Origin: Thiogranum sp.
Lineage (GTDB): Bacteria; Pseudomonadota; Gammaproteobacteria; DSM-19610
Reading direction: 5' to 3'
Length of the DNA: 64,000 nucleotides
Assembly: GCA_030148805.1 (NCBI GenBank)
Contig: JASBSS010000038.1
Location: 20,363 to 84,362, forward strand
Position numbers and translations under genes: made by a program. A model generated the notes under the pieces. That model was given only the letters and a program-made list of their open reading frames with translations. It had not been told where the DNA came from and made no database searches. Below, piece after piece: positions 44,849 through 53,065 of this stretch. Within the stretch, counting starts at the first letter, position 1; each line of letters opens with the position of its first letter.

Positions 44849-45707
44849 GCACGCTTGGCGCCTGTTGTGGTTGGCGGTGATCGGCCTGTCGCTGCTGGCC
44901 GGCGGTTGCGCCAGCCAACGCTCCTCCGGCCGCTACGCACAGACGCACGACGGCGCCCCGAGCCGGGCGATCGATCTGGCCAGCATCAAGGACGCGGTTC
45001 CGCGCGACGAGCCGCCCAGCCGCTACGGCAACCCGCAGTCGTATGTGGTGCGCGGCAAACGCTATCATACCGCCACCAGCAGCCAGGGCTACAGCGAACG
45101 CGGTATCGCCTCATGGTACGGGACCAAGTTCCACGGGCATCGCACCTCCAGTGGGGACATCTACGATATGTACCGCATGTCGGCGGCTCACAAAACCTTG
45201 CCGCTGCCGACCTACGCGCGCGTCACCAACCTGAAAAACGGCAAATCGGTGATTGTCAAAATCAACGATCGCGGCCCCTTCCACGAAAACCGGCTGATCG
45301 ACCTGTCCTATGCCGCCGCCGCCCGTCTGGACATTCTGGGCGAAGGTACCGGGCTGGTGGAAGTGACGGCCATCGACCCAAGCCGGCCGCAAAAGCCGGT
45401 GCCGCAAAAACGCATCGCTCCCAGCCTGCCTAAAGTGGCCACTACGGCGCAGACTTCGTTAACGCAGGAACCCGCGCTGTATCTGCAACTGGGCGCGTTT
45501 TCCAGCCGCGGCAACGCCGAAAGGTTGCGCTCGAAACTCAGCGGCCTGCAACTGCCCAGCCCGCCACACATCATCAGCGCGAGCGTCAATGCCCAGCCGG
45601 TCTACCGCGTGCGTATCGGCCCGCTGGACACGATCGAGAGCGCCGACCGGCTGACCCAGCTGCTGGCCGACCACGGTATTCACGACCCGCATGTCATCGT
45701 CGATTGA
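44823..45707 (+). CDS. rlpA: RlpA septal-ring lipoprotein with SPOR domain
   Basis: 294 residues. Lipobox LLAGGC (about residue 30). The double-psi beta-barrel domain (RGIASWYGTKFHGHRTSSGD, YARVTNLKNGKSVIVKINDR) is the lytic transglycosylase core. C-terminal SPOR domain (about 215-294, YLQLGAFSSRGNAERLRSKL) binds denuded peptidoglycan at septa. The gene overlaps mltB, consistent with coordinated hydrolase expression. Confidence 0.94.
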   Translation: MPTSRRSAEHAWRLLWLAVIGLSLLAGGCASQRSSGRYAQTHDGAPSRAIDLASIKDAVPRDEPPSRYGNPQSYVVRGKRYHTATSSQGYSERGIASWYGTKFHGHRTSSGDIYDMYRMSAAHKTLPLPTYARVTNLKNGKSVIVKINDRGPFHENRLIDLSYAAAARLDILGEGTGLVEVTAIDPSRPQKPVPQKRIAPSLPKVATTAQTSLTQEPALYLQLGAFSSRGNAERLRSKLSGLQLPSPPHIISASVNAQPVYRVRIGPLDTIESADRLTQLLADHGIHDPHVIVD

Positions 45708-45817
45708 AGCTCACCCGGCCAGCGTTCACACCGCATCAATTCCGGTCCGGCCATGACGTTGAAAAACCCGGCGCAAGCGCCGACAATGCTCTCTTCAACC
45801 AGCACACAGTAAATCCC

Positions 45818-46963
45818 ATGCAGATACGCCAACGCCTTAGCATTCTTTTAAGCTTTGTTCTGATTTTCTTCTTCGCCGCCGCCGGTGCCGCCACCCCCAT
45901 CCCCAAGCCGCCGGAGGTCAACGCCAAGGGCTATCTGGTGGAGGACTTCAACAGCGGCCAGTCGATCGCCGAGAAAAACGCCGACATGCGCCTCGAACCG
46001 GCGAGCATCACCAAGCTGATGACCGCCTATGTGGTGTTCAGTGAAATCCGCGACGGCACGCTGGCGTTGTCGGACAAGGTGCGCATCAGCGAAAAGGCCT
46101 GGCGTACACCCGGTTCACGCATGTTCGTGGAGGTCGACACCCAGGTCAGCGTGGCCGATCTGATCAAGGGGATGATCATCCAGTCGGGCAACGACGCCAC
46201 CGTGGCGCTGGCCGAACAGATCGCCGGCAGCGAGGACAGTTTCGCCGCCCTGATGAATCAGCACGCCAAACGTCTCGGTATGAACCACAGCCATTTCGTC
46301 AACAGCACCGGCCTGCCGGACAAGGAGCACTACACCACGGCGCACGATATCGCGATCATTTCGCGCGCGCTGATCAAGGAGTTTCCCGAGTACTACCGCT
46401 GGTACTCGGAGAAGAAATTCACCTACAACAACATCACGCAGTACAACCGCAACAAACTCCTGTGGCGCGATGAATCCGTCGACGGCTTGAAGACCGGGCA
46501 CACCGAATCGGCCGGCTACTGCCTGGTCACCTCGGCCGACCGTGACGGCATGCGCCTGATCAGCGTGGTGTTGGGCACCAAGAGCGAAGAGGCCCGCGCC
46601 GACGTCAGCCAGGCGTTGCTCAACTATGGCTTTCGCTTCTTCGAAACGCACAAGCTCTACGACGCCGGCACCAAGTTGACCAGCACCCGCGTCTGGAAAG
46701 GCGCTACCGAGAACGTGGACCTGGGGTTGAGCGACACACTCTATGTCACCATTCCCCGGGGCGAATACAAGAACCTGGACGCCAGCATGCAGCTGCACAA
46801 ACAGATCATCGCCCCGGTGAACAAGGATCAGGCCCTGGGCGAGGTGGTGGTGCGCCTGGGCGAGAAGACCGTCGCCGACAAGAATCTGGTGGCACTGCAA
46901 AGCGTCGCCGAGGGCAGCTTCTGGCAGCGCATCGTCGACGAAACCCTGCTGTATTTCGAATAA
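45818..46963 (+). CDS. dacA: D-alanyl-D-alanine carboxypeptidase (PBP5/6 class)
   Basis: 381 residues from ATG 45818; the in-frame upstream sequence overlaps rlpA and lacks a signal peptide. Signal peptide about 1-29 (ending AAAGA). Catalytic SITK, SGND and KTGHT. The C-terminal beta domain and a final amphipathic helix (FWQRIVDETLLYFE) anchor it to the inner membrane. It trims pentapeptides to tetrapeptides. The aminotransferase gene starts one base after it. Confidence 0.94.
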   Translation: MQIRQRLSILLSFVLIFFFAAAGAATPIPKPPEVNAKGYLVEDFNSGQSIAEKNADMRLEPASITKLMTAYVVFSEIRDGTLALSDKVRISEKAWRTPGSRMFVEVDTQVSVADLIKGMIIQSGNDATVALAEQIAGSEDSFAALMNQHAKRLGMNHSHFVNSTGLPDKEHYTTAHDIAIISRALIKEFPEYYRWYSEKKFTYNNITQYNRNKLLWRDESVDGLKTGHTESAGYCLVTSADRDGMRLISVVLGTKSEEARADVSQALLNYGFRFFETHKLYDAGTKLTSTRVWKGATENVDLGLSDTLYVTIPRGEYKNLDASMQLHKQIIAPVNKDQALGEVVVRLGEKTVADKNLVALQSVAEGSFWQRIVDETLLYFE

Positions 46964-46964
46964 C

Positions 46965-47843
46965 GTGGCGTGGGTCTACCTGAACGGCCGTATTCTGCCG
47001 CTGGAGGAAGCCTGCGTGCCGGTCACCGACCGCGGCTTCCTGTTCGGTGACGGCGTCTATGAGGTGATTCCGGCCTACGGCGGACGCCTGTTCCGCTGGC
47101 CGCATCATCTGCAACGGCTGCAGAACAGTCTCGACGGCATCCGCCTGGCCAACCCGCTGAGCGACGCGCAATGGCGCGACGTCCTCGAGGAGCTGCTGGT
47201 ACGCAACCGCGAGGAGGCCGGTGCCGACAATGACCAGGCGATCTATCTGCAGGTCACCCGCGGCAGCGCGCCAAAACGCGACCATTGTTTTCCGCGCGAG
47301 ATCCGAGCCACGGTGTATGCGCTCAGCCAGCCGATACCGCCCCCGGACCCCGCGATCGCCCGTGACGGCGTGGCGGCGGTCACACTGGCCGACAACCGCT
47401 GGTCGCGCTGCGATATCAAGGCGGTGACGCTGCTGCCCAATGTCCTGTTGCGCCAGCAAGCCGTCGACGCCGGCGCCGCGGAAGCCATCCTGATACGCGA
47501 TGGCAACGCCATCGAGGGCACTTCGAGCAACCTGTTCGTGGTCAGGGACAACCGGCTGTGCACACCACCCAAGAGCGATTACATGTTGCCTGGTATCACT
47601 CGCGACCTGGTGCTCGAGCTGGCGGCGGACAACGGCATGGCCTGCGACGAAACCGAGATCCGGGCGGCGAGTTTACCGCAGGCCGAGGAAATCTGGATCA
47701 CCAGTTCGACCCGCGAAATCGTGCCGGTCACCCGTCTCGACGGGCGGACCATCGGGACGGGTGAACCGGGGCCCTGGTGGCGGAAAATGAGCGAACTGTA
47801 TCGCGACTACAAAACCGAGGTGCGCGCCGGCCGCGCCCATTGA
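46965..47843 (+). CDS. dat: D-amino-acid aminotransferase (class IV)
   Basis: 292 residues from GTG 46965, immediately after dacA. A fold-type IV PLP enzyme: DRGFLFGDGVYEVIPAYGGR, catalytic Lys in RCDIKAVTLLPNVLLRQQAV, GNAIEGTSSNLFVV, ITSSTREIVPVTRLDG. Sequence order matches D-alanine aminotransferases, which make D-Glu/D-Ala for the wall, consistent with its place next to dacA. A branched-chain aminotransferase activity cannot be excluded from sequence alone. Confidence 0.9.
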   Translation: MAWVYLNGRILPLEEACVPVTDRGFLFGDGVYEVIPAYGGRLFRWPHHLQRLQNSLDGIRLANPLSDAQWRDVLEELLVRNREEAGADNDQAIYLQVTRGSAPKRDHCFPREIRATVYALSQPIPPPDPAIARDGVAAVTLADNRWSRCDIKAVTLLPNVLLRQQAVDAGAAEAILIRDGNAIEGTSSNLFVVRDNRLCTPPKSDYMLPGITRDLVLELAADNGMACDETEIRAASLPQAEEIWITSSTREIVPVTRLDGRTIGTGEPGPWWRKMSELYRDYKTEVRAGRAH

Positions 47844-47861
47844 GCGCTGGCACTCCCGCCG

Positions 47862-48581
47862 CTACCAGGCAAGGGGTTTCCGGTCGCGGAAAAATCCGCC
47901 GCTCGGTCCGTTCTCGTCCAGTAACGCCAGCCAGACTATGGTATCGGCGCCCTCGGCGAGCGAGCGCGTGGCGTCGGGGCCGCCCATGTCGGTCCGCACC
48001 CAGCCCGGGCATACCGAATTGACTTTGATATCGGTATCGTTGAGTTCGTCGGCCAATACCCGGGTAAGTGCGTTCAAGGCCGTCTTGGAGAAGCGATAAC
48101 CCGGACAACAGCCGTTCATTTCCGTCAACTGCCCCATACCCGATGACAGATTCACCACCCGCCCGCGACCCTGCATCAGCGGAATCAGCGCCTGAGACAA
48201 GCGCAGCGGCCCGTACAGATTGGTCTCCATGCTGGCGCGCACGGTTTCCACTTCGGCATGCAACACGCTGGCCGCGTCCCGGCCCTGGTCCAGCGGATCG
48301 AGAAACACCCCGGCGTTGTTCACCAGCACGTCGAGGCGGCCGTACTCGGCGGCAAGGAAGTCACGCAACCGGAGGATGCTGCGCGCGTCCGTCACGTCCA
48401 GAACCTGGGCGGTCACCTTCACCCCCCCAGCCGCGAGATCGGCGGCCGCGGCTCGTCCCTTGTCCGCGTCGCGGCTGGTCAATACCACCTGCAGGCCGGC
48501 CTGCGCCAATTGACGACAGGTTTCCAGGCCCAGCCCCCGGTTGGCACCGGTGACAACGGCTACTTTGGGCTCCTTTTCCAT
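47862..48581 (-). CDS. Short-chain dehydrogenase/reductase
   Basis: 239 residues from ATG 48581, with AGGA upstream. Classical SDR: NAD(P)-binding VVTGANRGLGLETCRQLA (TGxxxGxG), VLVNNAGVFLD, active-site Ser in VVNLSSGMGQL and Tyr-x-x-x-Lys in YRFSKTALNALTRVL. CPGWVRTDMGG follows. It resembles carbonyl-reductase-like SDRs (CBR family). Substrate unknown. It converges with dat, with 18 bases between stops. Confidence 0.9.
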   Translation of the reverse strand: MEKEPKVAVVTGANRGLGLETCRQLAQAGLQVVLTSRDADKGRAAAADLAAGGVKVTAQVLDVTDARSILRLRDFLAAEYGRLDVLVNNAGVFLDPLDQGRDAASVLHAEVETVRASMETNLYGPLRLSQALIPLMQGRGRVVNLSSGMGQLTEMNGCCPGYRFSKTALNALTRVLADELNDTDIKVNSVCPGWVRTDMGGPDATRSLAEGADTIVWLALLDENGPSGGFFRDRKPLAW

Positions 48582-48794
48582 CACTGAGTCCTATATTTGA
48601 GCTCAACACCTGTTAAGCCTAGTCGAATCGCCGGCGACCCGACAGGCTTTTGGGTCGTCGCAACGCCCCTATTCCCGTGACCGTCACTTAAGTCCTGACA
48701 AGGCAGCTCGAGCACCGCGTTGATCCCGCTGTCATCAGGTCGCGCCGGTTCGAGCCGGAATCTGCCGCCAAATCGCGCGATCACCGCCTGGACG

Positions 48795-49061
48795 GTCGAC
48801 AGGCGTGAGGTCCTGACGGAGAGTGACTTCGAGGTAGTCGTCTTCGGCAAGAACGTCGCATTGCTCTCGGCCTTCGGCGACGAACTTCCGCTGATCCAGA
48901 AAGCGCTCGACCACGGCATCCGCGTCATCGCCTGCGGTCGTTCGCTACGCGCCTTCTAACTCAAGAAGGAGGACCTTGCGCCCGGAATCGCCGTCGTCCC
49001 CTTCGGCGCGGTGCACATCGTCAACCGCCAGAAGCAGGGGTGGCAATACCTGCAGGAATGA
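48795..49061 (+). pseudogene. Decayed DsrE-family gene with internal stop
   Basis: The frame reads VVVFGKNVALLSAFGDELPL and HGIRVIACGRSLRAF, then an in-frame TAA (48957-48959), then LKKEDLAPGIAVVPFGAVHI and NRQKQGWQYLQE to TGA at 49059. Intact DsrE-like proteins are continuous through ...ACANTLRALKLKKEDLLPGI.... A single AAA-to-TAA change would explain it. The 5' third is not recognisable and no good start exists. It lies in a 534-base gap with no other gene. Confidence 0.6.
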
Positions 49062-49115
49062 ACCCAGCGGGAGAGGGACGCGGCGCATTCGCGCCATGCC
49101 CAACCGCCCCACCGG

Positions 49116-49454
49116 TCAAAGCGTAATCACCTGATCGGGCGGATTGCCGGCGAGCGCGGCATAAAGCTGGGGGAAACAGCCGACCCCCGCCCCTGCGACC
49201 AACTTATCGGTGATGTCGCGCTCATCGCAGCACTGATCGCACCCCATCAGCAGAATATTCTTTTCCTTCGCGACCCGCGCCAGCCGCTCAGCGAGCGGGT
49301 TGCCCTGCAACAGGGCGTAGCAGTTGTCCTCGAAAAAGAACATGCCCACCACGTCGACACCATGGGCGTCGTGCTCCAGCTGCGGCAGAATCATCTTGCC
49401 GAGTTTGTAGGAAATGGTATGCCCCTGGGTGGAAAAAATATAAGCGACTTTCAT
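49116..49454 (-). CDS. DsrE-like sulfur-relay family protein
   Basis: 112 residues from ATG 49454, with GAGAGGGG upstream. Sequence MKVAYIFSTQGHTISYKLGK, VGMFFFEDNCYALLQG and MGCDQCCDERDI matches small DsrE/TusD-like proteins that carry persulfide sulfur. The CDQCC cluster is the probable active site. It fits a sulfur-oxidising lifestyle. The promoter region upstream contains an FNR-like box, suggesting redox control. Confidence 0.8.
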   Translation of the reverse strand: MKVAYIFSTQGHTISYKLGKMILPQLEHDAHGVDVVGMFFFEDNCYALLQGNPLAERLARVAKEKNILLMGCDQCCDERDITDKLVAGAGVGCFPQLYAALAGNPPDQVITL

Positions 49455-49554
49455 GTGTCCCCTCTCCAAGCGTGGATCCGGGACCATGGTAGCGCATGCG
49501 GACCTGATACAACCCGTTAGATTTCCTGGATTTGTCCAAAACCTTAACGTATAC

Positions 49555-49568
49555 TTGATTCACGTCAA
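49555..49568. promoter_or_regulatory. FNR/Anr-like site
   Basis: TTGAT-N4-GTCAA matches TTGAT-N4-ATCAA with one change. It lies between the divergent DsrE-like gene and the PAS kinase, about 100 bases from the former's ATG and 150 from the latter's. Confidence 0.35.
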
Positions 49569-49718
49569 GACAAGGGTCCTTGTAGGCCACTACCTTGTTC
49601 TTACGTGATCGAGTTCCAGCACAAGCCATGCCCGTCCCGCTTGCGAGGCCCCTCGCACGGCAACTCTGCCGACCGGCATCCCTTCTTCCCGATCCGGCGC
49701 GGCGAGAGCCTCTGACGC

Positions 49719-51215
49719 ATGTTCCAACCTGATTCGATCAAATCCGACTCCATCAAGACCGTCGAGCAACTCACGGCCATCGTCAATTCGGTCCCGACGG
49801 CGATCATCGTCGTCGATCGGCGTGGCTCCATCGTGCTGGTCAACCGGCAGGCGGCACGTCTGTTCGGCTACAGCGGCAGCGAACTGCTCGGTGAGATGGT
49901 CGACGTGCTCATCCCCTTCACCTTTCGCGCCGGCCATCCGGCCCTGCGCGAACGTTTCATGGAAGACCCGACGGCAAGACCCATGGGCGCGGGGCGTGAT
50001 CTTTATGGCCTGAGAAAAGACGGCGACGAGTTTCCGATCGAGATCGGGCTCAACCCCATCTCCACCGAGGAAGGCACCTTCGTGGTCAGCGCCATTGTGG
50101 ACATCACCGAGAGGAAGCGGCTGGAAACCCGCTTTCGCGCCACCATCGAATCGGCGCCGGTGGCCATGGTGATGATCGACCAGACCGGCACCATGTTGCT
50201 GGTGAACGCCGAGACGGAACGGCTGTTCGGTTATGGTCGGTTGGAGTTGCTGGGAAAAAAGATAGAGGCACTGATCCCCCGGCGTTTCCACGCCAACCAT
50301 CCCGCCCTGAGGGCCCACTTCTTCACCGTGCCCGAGGCACGCCGCATGGGCGCGGGGCGTGATCTGTTCGGCCGCAGAAAAGACGAAACCGAGATCCCCG
50401 TGGAAATCGGACTCAACCCGATGAGAACCGACGAGGGTCAATTCGTGCTCGCCGCCATCGTCGACATATCCGAACGCAAACAAGCCGAAGCCGCCCTGCG
50501 CCAGTCCAACGAGGCGCTGGAGCGCAGCAACATCGAACTGCAGCGTTTCGCCTACGTGGCCTCGCACGATCTGCAGACCCCGATGCGCAATATCGCCAGC
50601 TTCGTGGATCTGCTGCAGAGCACCTATGCCGAGCAGTTGGATGCTCAGGGCAGGGACTGGATCCGGCGAACGATGGAGTCGGTCGAGTCCCTGCAGACAC
50701 TAATACGGGACCTGCTGAACTACTCGCGCATCGATGCTCGGGAGCGGCCTTTCGAGCAAATCCGGTTACAAGAAGTCTTCGAGCACGCGGTCTCTCTACT
50801 ACAAAGCCAGATAGAGGATGCCGGCGCGCGCGTCACATGCGACGAGCTGCCGACCGTCAGTGGCGACCGGTCCCAAATGGTGCAATTGCTGCTCAACCTC
50901 ATCGGCAACGGCATCAAGTACCGAAATGGCAGTCCACCGGGCGTGCACGTGCACGCGACCAGGGGCGAGGACAACGACTGGGTGTTTGCGGTGGAGGACA
51001 ATGGCATCGGCATCGCCGACAAGTACCATACGCAGATCTTCGAGCCGTTCAAACGCTTGCACACTCAGAAGGAATACCCCGGCACCGGCATCGGACTGGC
51101 GGTCTGCCGGCGCGTCGTGCAGGCCCACGGCGGCCGGATCTGGGTGGAATCCACTCCCGGCCGCGGCAGTCGTTTCTGTTTCACGCTACCCATGACAGCG
51201 GAGGAAATCCCATGA
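49719..51215 (+). CDS. PAS-PAS sensor histidine kinase
   Basis: 498 residues from ATG 49719. Two PAS domains with similar sequence (residues 15-130 and 140-255), each containing MGAGRDL(Y/F)G(L/R)RKD, followed by HisKA (RFAYVASHDLQTPMRNIASF) and HATPase_c (LIGNGIKYRNGSPPG, VEDNGIGIADKYHTQIFEPF, GTGIGLAVCRRVVQAHGG). It is soluble. The near-duplicate PAS pair suggests tandem duplication. It overlaps the response regulator by four bases. The pair resembles phytochrome-like kinases with Rcp1 partners. Confidence 0.9.
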   Translation: MFQPDSIKSDSIKTVEQLTAIVNSVPTAIIVVDRRGSIVLVNRQAARLFGYSGSELLGEMVDVLIPFTFRAGHPALRERFMEDPTARPMGAGRDLYGLRKDGDEFPIEIGLNPISTEEGTFVVSAIVDITERKRLETRFRATIESAPVAMVMIDQTGTMLLVNAETERLFGYGRLELLGKKIEALIPRRFHANHPALRAHFFTVPEARRMGAGRDLFGRRKDETEIPVEIGLNPMRTDEGQFVLAAIVDISERKQAEAALRQSNEALERSNIELQRFAYVASHDLQTPMRNIASFVDLLQSTYAEQLDAQGRDWIRRTMESVESLQTLIRDLLNYSRIDARERPFEQIRLQEVFEHAVSLLQSQIEDAGARVTCDELPTVSGDRSQMVQLLLNLIGNGIKYRNGSPPGVHVHATRGEDNDWVFAVEDNGIGIADKYHTQIFEPFKRLHTQKEYPGTGIGLAVCRRVVQAHGGRIWVESTPGRGSRFCFTLPMTAEEIP

Positions 51216-51679
51216 GCGCCGCCATTGCGCCAGCCCGACATACCGCCCAGATCCTGCTCGTGGAGGATAACGACAACGACGCCGAGTTGACCCGGATCAG
51301 CATGCGCAAGGCTTCCTTCCCCTTCGTGATCCATCATGTGGAAAACGGCGAACATTGCCTCGACTACCTGCACAAGGAAGGGCGCTACGCCGACGCCCCG
51401 ACCCCGGATGTCGTCCTGCTCGACCTCAACATGCCACGCATGGGCGGGCTGGAAGTACTCGAACACATCCGCAAGAACCAGGCGCTCACCGAGATCCCGG
51501 TCATTGTGCTGTCAAGCTCAGAGGCCGATAAAGACATCTCCCTGTCCTATGAGCTCAATTGCAGCGCCTACCTGATAAAACCCGTGGATCTGAACCAGTT
51601 CGCCACCACCGTAAGCACGCTTTCCGATTACTGGCGACAATTGCTTAGGCATGACACCGGCGGCGCCGGGGATCTTTGA
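51212..51679 (+). CDS. Single-domain response regulator (Rcp1-like)
   Basis: 155 residues; ATG 51212 overlaps the kinase stop. A receiver domain with acidic pocket ILLVEDNDNDAELTRISMRK, phospho-acceptor VVLLDLNMPRMGG and IPVIVLSSSEADKD, KPVD. No DNA-binding domain. Rcp1-type regulators act by protein contact. The cognate output may lie in the adjacent loci or elsewhere. A strong hairpin spans its stop. Confidence 0.92.
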   Translation: MSAAIAPARHTAQILLVEDNDNDAELTRISMRKASFPFVIHHVENGEHCLDYLHKEGRYADAPTPDVVLLDLNMPRMGGLEVLEHIRKNQALTEIPVIVLSSSEADKDISLSYELNCSAYLIKPVDLNQFATTVSTLSDYWRQLLRHDTGGAGDL

Positions 51680-51688
51680 CCCCCGGCG
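51664..51688. terminator. GC-rich hairpin at the convergent junction
   Basis: CGCCGGGG (51664-51671) mirrors CCCCGGCG (51681-51688) over a 9-base loop that contains the response-regulator stop. It separates it from the convergent ATP-grasp gene ending at 51691. Confidence 0.5.
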
Positions 51689-51690
51689 AT

Positions 51691-52647
51691 TCAGGGCTGT
51701 CTTAGCGGCGACGACCAGACGAGACGACGGCGCCGGCGATGCTGCTGACCGGGAGACAGGCGGGCGCTGTGCTCGCCCTCATCCAGCGCGTCCACCGCCT
51801 GCGCGATCGCCCGCATCGAGGATTGCACCGCGTCATTCAAGACCGCGCTGGAGGAGTTGACGCGCAACCCGACCGACGGATTGGTGTTGATTTCATACAC
51901 GGCCAACGCGTCGCCGTCGAACCCGAAATCGGCACGGCCGTATTCAATGTGGGCAAGTTCAAACACGCGCCGCATCGGCCCGGCGTGGGGGTTGTCGAGA
52001 ATCTCCGTGGTCGATGCCGCCAGATCCTCCGCCGTGGCCAGCCCCGGCTTGCCGTATTTCACAAACGGACTGTCCTCGGTCACGGTATTGGCCGCGATCA
52101 TGCGCTCGCCGATCCGATAAATGGTATGCCGCCGATACACTTGGTCGTGCAGTTGCCGGTTGGCGAATTCGATGACCAGCAGGTAGTGCAGCGGATAACC
52201 GCTTTCGCGCAGAGCCTCCAGCGTCTTGTCCAGCGTGGACTGGTCGGGAATCAGGTCACGGAATTCCTGCGCATGATCGCTTTCGCACTTCAGGAACACC
52301 GGGAAGCGTTCCGGCTTCGGATCCATGGCCGCCGGATAAGCGCGGAAGCGGTTGATACCGGCGCGGTACAGCCGGTGCAGCAGCTCCGCGCGCTGACAAC
52401 AGCGCGCCGGATCGTTGAGTACGCGTATCCCGGCCTCGCGCAGCTGCCGATAAATGGCCGCCGCCGCCACCAGTTCAAAATGCCGCAGGCGATCGAAATC
52501 GGTGAACACACAACAAGCCGCGCGCAACTGCCGCTGACGGAACAGCCAGTCGTAAGTACGGGCGGCAACCGGCCGACCGCGATAGGGGGACTGGCTATGC
52601 CCTTTGACGGTATAGGTATGATCCGTGGCGGTGAAAAATAAGATCAT
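51691..52647 (-). CDS. ATP-grasp family protein, candidate peptide-modifying ligase
   Basis: 318 residues from ATG 52647. The ATP-grasp C-terminal core is recognisable: EYGRADFGFDGDALAVYEIN then NPSVGL gives the metal-binding Asp/Glu/Asn, and VFLKCESDHAQEF and LLVIEFANRQLHDQVYR lie in the ATP-binding lobe. Such enzymes form amide or ester bonds via acyl phosphate, including ligases of ribosomal peptides (microviridin-type) and peptide-amino-acid ligases. It is divergent from the 56-residue peptide gene and an HExxH gene, so it is likely part of the same pathway. The C-terminal tail is basic (QQHRRRRRLVW). Confidence 0.82.
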   Translation of the reverse strand: MILFFTATDHTYTVKGHSQSPYRGRPVAARTYDWLFRQRQLRAACCVFTDFDRLRHFELVAAAAIYRQLREAGIRVLNDPARCCQRAELLHRLYRAGINRFRAYPAAMDPKPERFPVFLKCESDHAQEFRDLIPDQSTLDKTLEALRESGYPLHYLLVIEFANRQLHDQVYRRHTIYRIGERMIAANTVTEDSPFVKYGKPGLATAEDLAASTTEILDNPHAGPMRRVFELAHIEYGRADFGFDGDALAVYEINTNPSVGLRVNSSSAVLNDAVQSSMRAIAQAVDALDEGEHSARLSPGQQHRRRRRLVWSSPLRQP

Positions 52648-52754
52648 CCGGTTTAATTCATAGAATTATCTGGCAGTTAGAGACTGCACCCGGGAACGAC
52701 GTTTCGTCAATGTAAAGAATTTGGTATTATTTCAGGTGGCAGGTCGTCACTATA

Positions 52755-52774
52755 CGTGAAGCCCGAATTTCACG
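52755..52774 (+). promoter_or_regulatory. Inverted repeat upstream of the peptide gene
   Basis: CGTGAA (52755-52760) mirrors TTCACG (52769-52774). A possible -10 (TATTAT, 52725-52730) lies upstream. This is probably an operator or leader hairpin between the ATP-grasp gene and the peptide gene. Confidence 0.35.
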
Positions 52775-52798
52775 CCAACCACCCATGAGGAAAAAACA

Positions 52799-52969
52799 AT
52801 GAAACAGGTATCCAAAAAAACCACCTCGCAGCGCAAAGCCGACGCGCGTGTCACCATCAAACTCGACGAAAGCAAGCTCCTCGGCTGCACGTTGAAAGGA
52901 CGCAGCATGGCAGGTGATATCAAACCCTTAGGCCTGGTAAAACCCGACATCCAGCGTCCCGCGGTATAA
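52799..52969 (+). CDS. 56-residue candidate RiPP precursor peptide
   Basis: ATG 52799 follows AGGA with 8-base spacing; TAA at 52967. It is polar and basic, with a likely leader (residues 1-37) and a core-like C-terminus GDIKPLGLVKPDIQRPAV containing two Lys-Pro and two Asp-Ile steps. One Cys (residue 30). No signal peptide. It lies directly before the HExxH gene in the same frame and divergent from an ATP-grasp gene, the layout expected for a ribosomally made, post-translationally modified peptide. No precursor family is recognised. The leader/core division is inference. Confidence 0.6.
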   Translation: MKQVSKKTTSQRKADARVTIKLDESKLLGCTLKGRSMAGDIKPLGLVKPDIQRPAV

Positions 52970-53065
52970 CCGCCGCCCTGCTCGCTGACCACCTACTCCT
53001 GTCCGCGGCGCCCCGGTGTCGCCGACGGGAACCGGCGGTTCGCAAGCGCCGGGCGTTCCTGCCCT

